The notes under the pieces were generated by a model that was not told the DNA's origin, searched no databases, and worked only from the letters and a program-made list of their open reading frames with translations. DNA of 32,392 nt. It comes from Candidatus Omnitrophota bacterium. GTDB lineage: Bacteria; Omnitrophota; Gorgyraeia; Gygaellales; Profunditerraquicolaceae. The stretch spans positions 1 through 32,392 of the forward strand of contig JAQTQQ010000012.1 in NCBI GenBank assembly GCA_028712175.1, written 5' to 3'. This document shows, one piece after another, positions 18,289-27,328 of the stretch. The translations under genes were made by a program, and so were the position numbers. Each line of letters opens with the position of its first letter. The stretch's first letter is position 1.

Positions 18289-18993
18289 TTAGGCTTTAAC
18301 TTTTAAATCAATTACAGCAATTTTTTGGCCCTCTCGGCTCACTTCAACCAAATAATCACCCGGCGGGATATTTTCAAAAAAGCTGCTTCCTGAATCAGTC
18401 ATATATGATTCCAATTCAATCTCATCTTTAATCAAGGTTATCCTAAGATTTTTATATGTCTTCTGACTTAATTTATCTTTTACGGTGATTGCGAGGCTAA
18501 ATTTCTTGCTGTTTTTATTCTGGATCTTAGCGAGCACCCTTAACTGCTGGATATCTTTTAATATACTTATTTCCTCTTTAAACTCATTAATTTGGCGGCT
18601 GCGTAATACAGGAGCAGGTATCAACTCTTGGCCGACAAGTACATCCCCGGAAGTCTGAATAATCTCTAAAGCCTTATCCTTAAGCTTAAGAAATATTTCA
18701 AATAAGTTTTCTTTAGAACCATGAATAACCATGTTTTTAATCTTTTCTTCAAGTGGCAGGGGAAGATCTAAGCTTAAATGCGGCTGTATTTTCAGCTGAA
18801 CGCTGACATATTCAGCGCAGATATTACAGCTTATAAGGTGTTTCTGGACTATCTCCTTATCTTTACCCGATAGTTTATTCTCCGCGAAACAAGCTAAACT
18901 TTCTTCATCCGGATGGTTTTTCCCCGTAAACTGCCCTGCGGATTTCCACTCTCGATAAATAACCTTGGCTATTGCTTCTAAATAATCAGGCAT
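18289..18993 (-). CDS. soluble zinc-finger anti-sigma-like protein with C-terminal beta domain
   Basis: 234 residues. The N-terminal part has HPDEESLACFAENKLSG then QKHLISCNICAEY (H27, H52, C56, C59), the HxxxCxxC zinc-binding pattern of ZAS/zf-HC2 anti-sigma factors. No membrane helix follows, so it should be cytoplasmic. The middle (about 70-150) is helical. The end (about 155-234) has YKNLRITLI, then SGSSFFENIPPGDYLVEV, like the carboxypeptidase-regulatory or prealbumin-type beta-sandwich. It lies between an ECF sigma gene and the CHAT gene, 40 and 5 bases away. I infer an anti-sigma factor or sigma partner that CHAT could cleave; a plain DNA- or protein-binding zinc finger is the alternative. 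Confidence 0.75.
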   Translation of the reverse strand: MPDYLEAIAKVIYREWKSAGQFTGKNHPDEESLACFAENKLSGKDKEIVQKHLISCNICAEYVSVQLKIQPHLSLDLPLPLEEKIKNMVIHGSKENLFEIFLKLKDKALEIIQTSGDVLVGQELIPAPVLRSRQINEFKEEISILKDIQQLRVLAKIQNKNSKKFSLAITVKDKLSQKTYKNLRITLIKDEIELESYMTDSGSSFFENIPPGDYLVEVSREGQKIAVIDLKVKA

Positions 18994-19033
18994 ATTCTGT
19001 CCTCAATTCAATAGACGGATCTGCTTATCAAAT

Positions 19034-19633
19034 CTAACCCAAAAAACCTTTCTTTTTAAAGCAATCTTGAAGTTTTTGCAATATCCTCCCTTTACGCATA
19101 TCCGCTGCGCCGCGGTTAATCTTAAGATAATCCTTAACTTCGTCCAAAGTTAATTCCTGGTTCAATAATAATTCAAGAAAGAACTGTTCGTCCGATTCCA
19201 ACAAGCTAATACACTCTTGTAAAGTTTTACGCCTGTTTTGATCATGAAGAAACTCCACTGCCCCAGCGGAAACCTCTTTAAGCGTATCCGCCAGACTGAA
19301 ACCTTCTTCATCTCTTAGGTCAATTGAAACCATAGGCTTAAGCTTGCGCATATAATCTATGGTAAAATTAATGGTAACCTGCCGAAGCCAGCTGGCAAGA
19401 GAACAGCCATTCCTCCCCTTATAAGTAGATAGTTTCCTGTAGTTATCCTTTATCAGAGAACAAAATATCTCCTGAAAGATATCTTCGGCCTGCTCTGTAG
19501 ATATATTTCGGCCTTTAACAGCTAAAGTGCTATATATGTAGTTATAGATTAAACGGTTATAACGCGAAATAAACTCTGACCATGACTGTTTATTTCCTTT
19601 GAGGCAGCTTTGGACAAACTGCAAATCATCCAT
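19034..19633 (-). CDS. ECF-type RNA polymerase sigma factor
   Basis: 199 residues from the ATG at 19633. Region 2 shows [13 protein letters not shown], then [20 protein letters not shown], matching the sigma-70 region 2.2-2.4 pattern. Region 4 is less canonical but readable: [20 protein letters not shown] followed by KGRILQKLQ. Region 3 is absent, as in ECF sigmas. The frame stays open upstream to 19672, but the -10 box sits immediately before the ATG, so the internal ATG is preferred. It heads the operon sigma > zinc finger > CHAT-TPR. Target promoters are unknown. Confidence 0.88.
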   Translation of the reverse strand: MDDLQFVQSCLKGNKQSWSEFISRYNRLIYNYIYSTLAVKGRNISTEQAEDIFQEIFCSLIKDNYRKLSTYKGRNGCSLASWLRQVTINFTIDYMRKLKPMVSIDLRDEEGFSLADTLKEVSAGAVEFLHDQNRRKTLQECISLLESDEQFFLELLLNQELTLDEVKDYLKINRGAADMRKGRILQKLQDCFKKKGFLG

Positions 19634-19646
19634 AAATATAATTATA
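19634..19646 (-). promoter_or_regulatory. -10 box giving a possibly leaderless sigma-factor mRNA
   Basis: A perfect TATAAT (19641-19646) ends seven bases before the ATG and there is no Shine-Dalgarno between them, so the expected start site coincides with the start codon. The -35 region is weak (TATTTT at 17 bases). Confidence 0.5.
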
Positions 19647-19670
19647 ACACTAAAAATACCCTTAAAATAC

Positions 19671-19720
19671 AAAAAAAATAGGGGACGTTTCCCTTCCGCC
19701 TTAGCGGGAAACGTCCCCTA
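19671..19720 (-). terminator. rho-independent terminator after hppA
   Basis: A perfect 15-bp stem (TAGGGGACGTTTCCC with its complement, 19679-19720) followed on the minus strand by eight T. It lies 20 bases past the hppA stop. Confidence 0.92.
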
Positions 19721-19741
19721 TTCCTTATTAAAAGTTAACTT

Positions 19742-21841
19742 CTACTTAAATAAACTATTTCTGATAATAAATGACGCAAATACGATAGAAACCATGGACA
19801 TAAGCTTAATTAATATGTTTAAGCTCGGGCCTGAGGTATCCTTAAACGGATCCCCCACCGTGTCTCCGACTACCGTAGCCTTATGAGCAAGAGAACCTTT
19901 ACCTCCATGATGCCCTTCTTCAACAAATTTCTTGGCATTATCCCAGGCACCACCGGAATTAGCCATCATAACCGCAAGAACAAATCCGGTAACAAGTGCC
20001 CCAACCAAAAGACCGGCAACTGCATCAATTCCGATCAATAATCCTACGACTATTGGAGCAGAGATGGCTAAAACTGAAGGAGCAATCATTTCTTTCTGCG
20101 CAGCTGCGGTTGCAATACTTACGCAACGCGCATAATCCGGCTTAGCCTTTCCTTCCATAAGCCCGACTATCTCCTTAAACTGCCTGCGCACCTCCACTAC
20201 GATTTTTCCAGCTGCCCTTCCTACCGCGCGCATGGTCATAGAGCAGAACAAAAACGGCAACATTCCGCCCAAAAACAAACCTACCAACACCGTAGGATTC
20301 ATCATATTTGCATTTATATCTTTTCCAAAAAGCATAACCTGATCTTTGTACGCAGCTATTAAAGCCAAAGCCGTCAATGCCGCTGAACCGATTGCAAACC
20401 CCTTTCCGGTTGCCGCAGTAGTATTCCCTAAAGAATCCAGAGCATCAGTCCTCTTTCTTACTTCAGGAGGAAGTTTAGCCATTTCTGCGTTACCACCGGC
20501 ATTATCTGCAACCGGGCCGTAAGCATCAGTAGCCAAGGTTATACCTAAGGTAGAAAGCATGCCAACCGCTGAAATTGCAATTCCATAGAGGCCTGCATTA
20601 AAATTTGCCGCGCCCCCTGAAACAAAAAAGCTTATCAATATGGCAACACAAACAATAATTACCGGCATAGCAGTAGACATCATTCCTACGGCAATACCTC
20701 CGATGATTACGGTTGCCGGTCCGGTTAAAGAAGCATCTGCAATAGAACGGGTGGGTTTAAAGCCGCTGGAAGTATAATACTCTGTACATAAACCAATTAA
20801 TACTCCGGCAATTAAACCTGCCAGGACCGACCAATAAACACCTATATATTCAATACCTAAAGTATATTTAACCAAAAAGAAGGAAATTACCGCAACTATT
20901 ACCGAACTTGTAAATACGCCCTTGCGTAAAGCCGCCAAAAGAATCTTCTGACTGGCTTGTTCGCCGCTTTTTACAAAAAATGTCCCGATTATCGATGCTA
21001 TAACACCTACTGCCGCCATAACCATAGGCACGGTTACCCCGGCAACTCCGAGTCCGGCGGCAACACCTAAGGCAGAAGTGGCAACAATTGATCCGACATA
21101 TGACTCATAAAGATCGGCACCCATACCCGCAACATCACCGACATTATCACCAACATTATCAGCAATAACTGCCGGGTTACGCGGATCATCCTCAGGGATT
21201 CCTGCTTCAACTTTACCCACTAAATCCGCGCCGACGTCAGCAGCTTTAGTAAAAATACCGCCGCCTACCCTGGCAAACAAAGCCATGGAACTTGCCCCCA
21301 TACCAAAACAAAGCATAGTTGAGGTAATCGCCGCGATTTTATCTGTACCTAAAGGAACCGGGTGAACAGAATAATACCAATTTAGAAAATAATACCAAAT
21401 ACTTAAATCTAATAACCCAAGACCTACAACAGTAAGCCCCATGACCGCGCCGCTTGAAAAAGCCACGCGCAGGCCTGAATTTAAGCTCTTACTTGCTGCC
21501 TGGGCTGTACGATTAGATGACTGCGTAGCAATAGTCATCCCGATAAAACCGGATAAACCCGAGAATAAACCTCCAGTCAAGAAAGCAAAGGGAACAAATA
21601 TAACCAGATAATTCTTTAAAGCCATAGCCAGAAGAATAAAAAATACCACAACAAAAAACATAGAAACACCCAGATATTGCCTTTTTAAATAAGCCTGGGC
21701 GCCAATACGCACTGCCTGTGCAATCTCCTTCATTTTATCCGTACCTTCATCCATTTTAAGGATACTTAAAGCAAGATAAAACGCAAAACCTAAAGCCAAA
21801 ATCGAACCAACCGGTGCCAACAACAAAAGGTCAAACCTCAC
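19742..21841 (-). CDS. hppA: membrane-bound cation-pumping pyrophosphatase
   Basis: 699 residues with about 15-16 membrane segments; it uses pyrophosphate hydrolysis to pump H+ or Na+ across the inner membrane. The substrate region is [20 protein letters not shown], with the second acidic site [14 protein letters not shown] near the C-terminus. [10 protein letters not shown] carries Ala where potassium-independent enzymes usually have Lys, which points to the K+-dependent subfamily; the pumped ion cannot be decided by eye. The start is GTG at 21841 with Shine-Dalgarno AAAGGAG. It is monocistronic between its own promoter and terminator. Confidence 0.96.
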   Translation of the reverse strand: MRFDLLLLAPVGSILALGFAFYLALSILKMDEGTDKMKEIAQAVRIGAQAYLKRQYLGVSMFFVVVFFILLAMALKNYLVIFVPFAFLTGGLFSGLSGFIGMTIATQSSNRTAQAASKSLNSGLRVAFSSGAVMGLTVVGLGLLDLSIWYYFLNWYYSVHPVPLGTDKIAAITSTMLCFGMGASSMALFARVGGGIFTKAADVGADLVGKVEAGIPEDDPRNPAVIADNVGDNVGDVAGMGADLYESYVGSIVATSALGVAAGLGVAGVTVPMVMAAVGVIASIIGTFFVKSGEQASQKILLAALRKGVFTSSVIVAVISFFLVKYTLGIEYIGVYWSVLAGLIAGVLIGLCTEYYTSSGFKPTRSIADASLTGPATVIIGGIAVGMMSTAMPVIIVCVAILISFFVSGGAANFNAGLYGIAISAVGMLSTLGITLATDAYGPVADNAGGNAEMAKLPPEVRKRTDALDSLGNTTAATGKGFAIGSAALTALALIAAYKDQVMLFGKDINANMMNPTVLVGLFLGGMLPFLFCSMTMRAVGRAAGKIVVEVRRQFKEIVGLMEGKAKPDYARCVSIATAAAQKEMIAPSVLAISAPIVVGLLIGIDAVAGLLVGALVTGFVLAVMMANSGGAWDNAKKFVEEGHHGGKGSLAHKATVVGDTVGDPFKDTSGPSLNILIKLMSMVSIVFASFIIRNSLFK

Positions 21842-21908
21842 ATTAACTGCGCTCCTTTCAAAATATGTGGAATTTATTGCGCTTATGAATTATTAAAAAT
21901 TAGGCAAT

Positions 21909-21936
21909 ACTTTAACATAACTACACTATTTGTCAA
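21909..21936 (-). promoter_or_regulatory. sigma-70-type promoter of hppA
   Basis: TTGACA (21931-21936) and TAAAGT (21909-21914) with a 16-base spacer, about 60 bases upstream of the hppA Shine-Dalgarno and overlapping the 3' end of the glycosyltransferase gene. Confidence 0.65.
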
Positions 21937-23431
21937 TACCATTTGAACTGTTAACATACCTATACACCCATAATCCGTCAAAATTAATACTCAGCTCCCT
22001 AAAGTATTTTTTATCCAATTCAGCTTTTACAAGAGAAGAATTTTCATCCAGCATCCCGCTACGAGGCCAATCGCAAGCAATAAGCCATAATCTGCTGTTT
22101 GCCGATAAATCCACATCCCCAACTTCAACATTCCTGCACCCCGCCAAAAACGGCCTATTCCAATTAGTATCAATCATTCCGGACTTAAACAGAAAGAACT
22201 GCCTATCTCTATGATTTTCAATATAAAATTCCAAAGGAAGCTTTGAAGAAGGATTAGTATGCGCAATTATGTCAGCACTCTTGAAATTTTCTTTAATATA
22301 GTAAGCTAAAGGTTTAAATGGCTTCTTTAGATATGCCCCCATATGGTGCTCAACCGGAGTAAACATAAGATCGTAAAAGTAACCGCAGGCCCCAAAAGCA
22401 AAAAGGGAAATCAGAAGAAAAATAATTATCCTGCTAAACCGCTTAGAGCCGAAAAAATACTCCGCACCTAAACCAAGTAAAATATAATAATACGGGCTGA
22501 AAATAATCAAACCGCGGTCAAGATAAACCGGGCTAAAAAACTTAGAGACAAAAAATATTAACAGTATGGGTAAAAATGATAAAAATAAAATAAAAAGAGT
22601 TTTCCTAGTAATACCCATATCTCTTTTTGCCAATAAAAAACACCCCCACAAAAGAAAACAGCTTAATAAAACGGAAATCTGATATAAAAAAGGAGGCATG
22701 TTATACCCAAGATTGAAATTCTCTATAGTGATGACCAATGATTTTAAATTCGGAGCAGGTATCCAGAACCCTTCCTTTATATAAAGTAACTTTGCTATTA
22801 AAGAAGGCAGCCGCGGCAGGAAAAACAAAAATACCGGCAGGAAAAACAAAACACCTAAGATCTTTTTACGTGAAAAAATCAAAACAGATAATAGCTGGGA
22901 GAAAAATAAAAAAAAGCCGAAATAGGTAGTATCGCAATAAAAGAGAAGAGTTGACAATAGGACAAATAATATCCAGTGCCTTAACTTCTCTTCGGTTAAG
23001 GCGGTATACAAAAAATAGGTTGCGGCAACTCCCAGCAAAACACTTAGGCTGTAGGGCCGGGCCTCTTGTGCATACCAAATCTGAAAAGCCGATAAGCTCA
23101 TCAGAATTGAAGCAAAGATGCCGACACGGGCGCTAAATACCCGTTTAGCTAAAAGAAAGGTAAAATAGACCCCCAGAAGATTAAAAATTAACGAAGTGAA
23201 CCGAAGGCTGAATTCAGATATCCCAAAGAGATTAATCCATTGGTTGAGAAACGAAAAATACAAAGGAGGATTCCAGTTTTCCCAGAAGTTTTCTGAAATA
23301 ATAATACTGAATACTTCATCGTACCATAAATCATGAAAACCAAGGCGGTATAACCTTAAGAAAAACGCGCCCGCCAAAATCGCTAATATAATAACAGTTT
23401 CCTTTTTTATGTTAAACCCGTAAAAGCGCAT
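21926..23431 (-). CDS. GT39-type membrane glycosyltransferase (ArnT/PMT-like)
   Basis: 501 residues with about 11-12 hydrophobic segments and a short soluble end. The first periplasmic loop has the catalytic-type acidic pair in LWYDEVFS (D38, E39) and NPPLYFSFLNQW; AQEARPYSLSV follows in a later loop. These are the marks of PMT_2/ArnT-like transferases that use polyprenyl-phosphate sugars. The gene just upstream encodes a DPM1-like synthase that would make such a donor, so the two may work as a pair on a protein, lipid or glycan acceptor not identifiable here. Confidence 0.85.
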   Translation of the reverse strand: MRFYGFNIKKETVIILAILAGAFFLRLYRLGFHDLWYDEVFSIIISENFWENWNPPLYFSFLNQWINLFGISEFSLRFTSLIFNLLGVYFTFLLAKRVFSARVGIFASILMSLSAFQIWYAQEARPYSLSVLLGVAATYFLYTALTEEKLRHWILFVLLSTLLFYCDTTYFGFFLFFSQLLSVLIFSRKKILGVLFFLPVFLFFLPRLPSLIAKLLYIKEGFWIPAPNLKSLVITIENFNLGYNMPPFLYQISVLLSCFLLWGCFLLAKRDMGITRKTLFILFLSFLPILLIFFVSKFFSPVYLDRGLIIFSPYYYILLGLGAEYFFGSKRFSRIIIFLLISLFAFGACGYFYDLMFTPVEHHMGAYLKKPFKPLAYYIKENFKSADIIAHTNPSSKLPLEFYIENHRDRQFFLFKSGMIDTNWNRPFLAGCRNVEVGDVDLSANSRLWLIACDWPRSGMLDENSSLVKAELDKKYFRELSINFDGLWVYRYVNSSNGIDK

Positions 23432-23439
23432 TTTTCCTG

Positions 23440-24171
23440 TTAAAAAATTATTACTCTAGGTTTAAGGCTTCTTCTTAACTTAATAAAATGAACCAACGAA
23501 ATAAAACTTTGCCTTAGGCCTGCCTTGCTCCTACCGTTTTTTCTTTCTCCGAAAGCATAGGGCATATCTATGATTTTTTCATACTTGCCTTTTGATAAGA
23601 CTTCAAGGAGGATCTTATATCCTATAGGGGTAAGCTTCACACCTTCTACCACTTTCTTTCTTAATATAAAATAACCGGATAATGGATCCGTAGTTAGCTT
23701 GAATACCTCCGGGATAAATATTCTGCCAAAAAGAACGGCTAATTTCGATTTAAACGCCTTTGAAGCGCTACGGTTTAAAACTGTTGAACCTGCGATATAC
23801 CTGCTGGCAATTACGATATCAACGGCAGGGCAGCCAACAATAGAATTAAGCATTTTCTCAAGAGCTGCGGCAGGATGCTGCATATCCCCATCTATAACCC
23901 CTATAACATCACCGCGACAGAGCGCCCAAGCCGAAACTACTGCGCTGGCAAGCCCCCTTTTGCCCATGCGGCGGATAACTCTTACCCTTTTGTCTTCTCT
24001 AGCCAGAGCTTCTGCGACCCTCCAGGTGCCATCAGGGCTATTATCATCAACAAAAATAATTTCAAAACCACAATGTAAATTCTCTAAAACCCCAATAAGC
24101 TGGCCGCATAAACCTTTTATATTAAGCCCTTCATTATAGGTAGGTATTACCAGAGAAAAATCCATCGGCAT
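23440..24171 (-). CDS. GT2 family polyprenyl-phosphate mannose synthase-like
   Basis: 243 residues, GT-A fold. FSLVIPTYNEGLNIKGL at the N-terminus, VDDNSPDGTW (about 41-50) and the DxD-type VIDGDMQHP (about 92-100) match dolichol/polyprenol phosphate mannose synthases. There is no clear C-terminal membrane pair, as in the soluble DPM1 form. It probably transfers mannose or another sugar from a nucleotide donor to polyprenyl phosphate for the GT39 enzyme encoded 8 bases downstream. Confidence 0.85.
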   Translation of the reverse strand: MPMDFSLVIPTYNEGLNIKGLCGQLIGVLENLHCGFEIIFVDDNSPDGTWRVAEALAREDKRVRVIRRMGKRGLASAVVSAWALCRGDVIGVIDGDMQHPAAALEKMLNSIVGCPAVDIVIASRYIAGSTVLNRSASKAFKSKLAVLFGRIFIPEVFKLTTDPLSGYFILRKKVVEGVKLTPIGYKILLEVLSKGKYEKIIDMPYAFGERKNGRSKAGLRQSFISLVHFIKLRRSLKPRVIIF

Positions 24172-24178
24172 AAATAAA

Positions 24179-24433
24179 TCACCTTAGTTTCTTATCTTCT
24201 TCAACCACATGGCCCTGGACATCAATCACATTATGCTTAGGTTTACACTGCCGGTTAATTTTACGCGCCAGGATTTTTATTCTCAGGATAAATATCAGTA
24301 TTAATAAAACTTCGAAACCTAACCATTTAAACGTTGAATCAAAAATAAACCTTCCGAAAAATAAATTAAATATAATGAGAAAAGGCAACAAACAACCAAA
24401 GTTACCTACCCAAATAAATCCCGGATTAACCAT
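24179..24433 (-). CDS. small two-helix membrane protein, unknown
   Basis: 84 residues from the ATG at 24433, which shares a base with the nitroreductase stop (TGATG). Two hydrophobic segments (about 8-27 and 40-56) are followed by a basic/acidic cytosolic tail ending VVEEDKKLR. I recognise no family. The compact spacing (7 bases to the GT2 gene) places it in the glycosyltransferase operon, where it may be an accessory membrane subunit (inference). Confidence 0.65.
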   Translation of the reverse strand: MVNPGFIWVGNFGCLLPFLIIFNLFFGRFIFDSTFKWLGFEVLLILIFILRIKILARKINRQCKPKHNVIDVQGHVVEEDKKLR

Positions 24434-24936
24434 CAAAACCTCTCCCAATGTAATAAATCATTTAACCCTTTTTTCTGAACAGGCTTAAAGCTGTTTTCTT
24501 CTTGCGGGTATCCCAAAGCAATTAAACTCACCAATTTTAAGCCTGTTGGCGCATATAATAAAGAATTTACCTTAGGGCAATAAGTTTTTTTATCACCGGC
24601 TATCCAGCAAGAGCCTATTCCTAAAGCGGTAGCCGCCAAAAGTATATTACAGGTAGCAGCACAGCCGTCCTCAAGATAATAATTCGTTTCAGTTGAAAAA
24701 ACAGCGATACAAGCCGCTGCTTGAGAGATAAAGCTTGCGTTTTGGCCAAAACCAGCTATCTCTGACAATATATTTTTATCCGTTATCACCACAAATTCCC
24801 ATGGCTGAATGTTTCGGGCGGTAGGCGCAAACCTTGCGGCATCAATTATCTCCCTTAACTCTTCTTCCGGTATATTTTTATCTTTAAATAACCGGACACT
24901 GCGCCTGGATTTCAACAGCTTCAGAAGATTGTCCAT
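24433..24936 (-). CDS. nitroreductase-family FMN protein
   Basis: 167 residues. The N-terminal SRRSVRLFKDK (about 10-20) and AARFAPTARNIQPWEFVVI (33-51) bind FMN phosphate; ALGIGSCWIAG (about 109-119) and IALGYPQEE (about 138-146) complete the single-domain nitroreductase pattern. It would reduce nitro, quinone or similar groups with NAD(P)H in the cytoplasm; the physiological substrate is not predictable. Shine-Dalgarno GAGGTG precedes the ATG. Confidence 0.9.
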   Translation of the reverse strand: MDNLLKLLKSRRSVRLFKDKNIPEEELREIIDAARFAPTARNIQPWEFVVITDKNILSEIAGFGQNASFISQAAACIAVFSTETNYYLEDGCAATCNILLAATALGIGSCWIAGDKKTYCPKVNSLLYAPTGLKLVSLIALGYPQEENSFKPVQKKGLNDLLHWERF

Positions 24937-24955
24937 TTTTCACCTCAAGTTTTAA

Positions 24956-25339
24956 TTAATTGGAGGATATTTTTTTACGTAAGTCGTCTGGAATGGCTTG
25001 GGGCTTCAGGTTTTTATCGACGCAAACAAGGATGGTCTTTGCTTTAACTATAATTTGCTTATTCTGATTATAAATTTCATGTAAAAACTCGATACGCACA
25101 TGAGTCATTTCACCAACTTGAGTCTTAATATCAAGATCATCTGCGTATTTGGCCGGGAATTTATAATCTATCTCCTGACGCGCAACTACAAACATAATCC
25201 CGGCATCAGAAAGCGCTTTAATAGAAGCTTCTTTTAGAGAAAAAAATTCGGTGCGCGCCTCTTCCAGAAAATTGAGATAATTGGCGTAATAAACTACACC
25301 TCCGCAGTCGGTATGATGGTAATAAATGTGTTTCTTCAT
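24956..25339 (-). CDS. YbgC/FcbC-type acyl-CoA thioesterase
   Basis: A 127-residue hot-dog fold protein. The active-site Asp lies in HHTDCGGVVYYANYLNFLEE (D11 region), followed by RTEFF, as in YbgC and 4-hydroxybenzoyl-CoA thioesterases. It hydrolyses an acyl-CoA or acyl-ACP thioester; no Tol-Pal genes are nearby to support the classical ybgC setting. The start overlaps the mtaB stop (ATGA). Confidence 0.88.
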   Translation of the reverse strand: MKKHIYYHHTDCGGVVYYANYLNFLEEARTEFFSLKEASIKALSDAGIMFVVARQEIDYKFPAKYADDLDIKTQVGEMTHVRIEFLHEIYNQNKQIIVKAKTILVCVDKNLKPQAIPDDLRKKISSN

Positions 25340-26604
25340 AATTTAATTCTACATTTAATCTTAGAATTGTCAATATATTCACCAATAAGACAGTCTTGGT
25401 CCATACGTCTAAGAGCAACCCGGACAACCTTATTCATTAAACCGGGCTTAAATGCTAATTTAACCGGCAGATAATTATCAGTCAGCCCTTCCCAAAAATC
25501 CGGATCACTCTTGCTCCTGCACTCGATCAAAACATACGCCTGCTTTGATAGAAACTTCCGCATGAAATTAATCCGGCAATCATAAGCAATATCCTCTAAT
25601 TGCTTACAGCGGGCGCTGATTATCTCCGGTTTTACTGACCCGCCGAACTTTGCAGCCGCGGTACCCTCTCTTTTTGAATATGGGAATATATGCACCTTTA
25701 ACGGCTTTATTTCTTTAATTAATTCAGCCGTATTCCTGAAGTTTTCTTCTGTTTCTCCGGGAAAACCCACAAGGCAGTCGGTAGTAATAGAAAGATGCGG
25801 GATCTTTCGTTTTAATCCGGTAATTAAATCTATGTATTTCCTCCTAGTATATTTGCGATTCATCATTTTTAGGATCAAATCATCCCCGCTCTGAATGGGA
25901 ATATGCATATGGCGGCAAAATTTCCTGCTGGTTTCAAGGCGTTTAACCAGTGATGGACTCAGGTCTCCCGCTTCTATCGAACTTAATCTTATACGCAATA
26001 AACCTGTAATTTTCTCTAAAGAATCAACCACATCAATCAAGCTTTTCTTTGGGTAAAGATCATCCCCATAGGCACCGAGGCAAATACCAGTCAACACAAT
26101 TTCTTTGTACCCGCAGGCAACAAGTTTTTCGGCCTCAAGAATTATCTTTGGGAGCTTTTTACTACGCTGTCTTCCCCGCACTAAAGCTACTTTACAATAG
26201 GTGCAGAAATTACTGCATCCATCCTGGATTTTTAAGAAAGCGCGGGCATGCTGGCTAAAGCTGCTTATCCCTTCAGGAAAGAAACTCTTTTTTATAATTA
26301 AACCAATGCCCTTAATTTCCATTAATGACTGCCAGTCATTTTCCACTAAGCAGCCGGTAACAATTACTTTTGCTTTAGGATTTGCGTGAATACACCTGCG
26401 GATAATATTGCGTGATTTCTGGTCGGCTCCGGCGGTAACAGTACAGGTATTCACCAGAAAACAATCCGGTAATTTATAGCCAAAGTACTCCCGGAATCCC
26501 TTGCTTAAAAACCTCTCCCGGATACTTTGGGTATCATACTGGTTAGCTTTACATCCTAGAGTAAAAAATTTTACGGTTCGGGATTTAGAGGGCGCAGGGT
26601 TCAT
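25336..26604 (-). CDS. mtaB: tRNA t6A37 methylthiotransferase
   Basis: A 422-residue radical SAM methylthiotransferase that converts t6A to ms2t6A at position 37 of ANN-decoding tRNAs. N-terminal cluster cysteines are C18 (TLGCKANQYDT), C54 (VNTCTVT) and C85 (VTGCLV). The radical SAM motif DGCSNFCTYC gives C130, C134, C137. FPGETEENF and a C-terminal TRAM-like region complete it. NTCTVT with TLGCKANQYDT favours MtaB over MiaB or RimO. It overlaps the 3' end of rsmE by 20 bases. Confidence 0.93.
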   Translation of the reverse strand: MNPAPSKSRTVKFFTLGCKANQYDTQSIRERFLSKGFREYFGYKLPDCFLVNTCTVTAGADQKSRNIIRRCIHANPKAKVIVTGCLVENDWQSLMEIKGIGLIIKKSFFPEGISSFSQHARAFLKIQDGCSNFCTYCKVALVRGRQRSKKLPKIILEAEKLVACGYKEIVLTGICLGAYGDDLYPKKSLIDVVDSLEKITGLLRIRLSSIEAGDLSPSLVKRLETSRKFCRHMHIPIQSGDDLILKMMNRKYTRRKYIDLITGLKRKIPHLSITTDCLVGFPGETEENFRNTAELIKEIKPLKVHIFPYSKREGTAAAKFGGSVKPEIISARCKQLEDIAYDCRINFMRKFLSKQAYVLIECRSKSDPDFWEGLTDNYLPVKLAFKPGLMNKVVRVALRRMDQDCLIGEYIDNSKIKCRIKL

Positions 26605-27328
26605 TTAATTTTATAAAACTTACAACCGCAATTGCTGCGGTATCAACCCGTAAAACTTGCCGGCCAAGGCTTACAGGCTGGAAACCGGCCGATTTTGACA
26701 AGACAATCTCTTCAGGAGAAAAATCACCTTCCGGGCCGATTAAAACCATTATCGAATTGATATCTTTTGGTGCACTATGAATAAGTGCCTTAAGGGTTTT
26801 TCTTTCTCCCTCCAAGGTAGGTATTAATTTCAAAGGAAAGTCACCGGCCCGCGCAATTATTTCTTTTAAACCGGATACTGCTTTTATTACCGGAAGCCTG
26901 CTTCGCTGGCTCTGCTTAGCAGCACTTAAGGCAATCTTGTTCCAGCGCTCCAAACGTTCAATTTTCTTCTGCCTGCTTAGCTTAACAATCACGCGCTCTG
27001 TTTCAAGCGGGATTATACATTCAACACCCAACTGCGTAAGCTTATCTATAATATCGTCCATTTTGGCATTTTTTGGTATGGCACAGGCTATGGTAATTTT
27101 TAACCCGGGCTGATCATGCATTCTTTTCTCCATCAGTTCAAGCTTTGCCGACGACAATCCAATCTCTTTAACCAAAACGATATAATCATTGCCTGAATTA
27201 TCAAAAATTCCGATCTTCTCAGAAGGCCTGACCCTAAGCACGTCCCTTAAATGATGCAGCTGCTTAGGGTCATCTAAAAAAATTAAATTTTCGGAAATTT
27301 GAATATGCTCTACAAAAAAACGGTTCAT
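26585..27328 (-). CDS. rsmE: 16S rRNA (uracil1498-N3)-methyltransferase
   Basis: A 247-residue SPOUT methyltransferase for helix 44 of 16S rRNA. N-terminal PUA-like part HHLRDVLRVRPSEKI (about 25-39), then the knot signatures LIGPEGDFSPEE (about 196-207) and SLGRQVLRVDTAAIAV at the end. Length is normal. The start overlaps the Memo-AMMECR1 stop (ATGA). A common neighbour, prmA, is not present. Confidence 0.94.
   Translation of the reverse strand: MNRFFVEHIQISENLIFLDDPKQLHHLRDVLRVRPSEKIGIFDNSGNDYIVLVKEIGLSSAKLELMEKRMHDQPGLKITIACAIPKNAKMDDIIDKLTQLGVECIIPLETERVIVKLSRQKKIERLERWNKIALSAAKQSQRSRLPVIKAVSGLKEIIARAGDFPLKLIPTLEGERKTLKALIHSAPKDINSIMVLIGPEGDFSPEEIVLSKSAGFQPVSLGRQVLRVDTAAIAVVSFIKLNEPCAL

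Noticed and set aside
16055-19633. Craspase (type III-E CRISPR with CHAT)
   Set aside because: No CRISPR array, gRAMP or Csx30/Csx31-like gene is visible; only the protease/sigma logic is similar.
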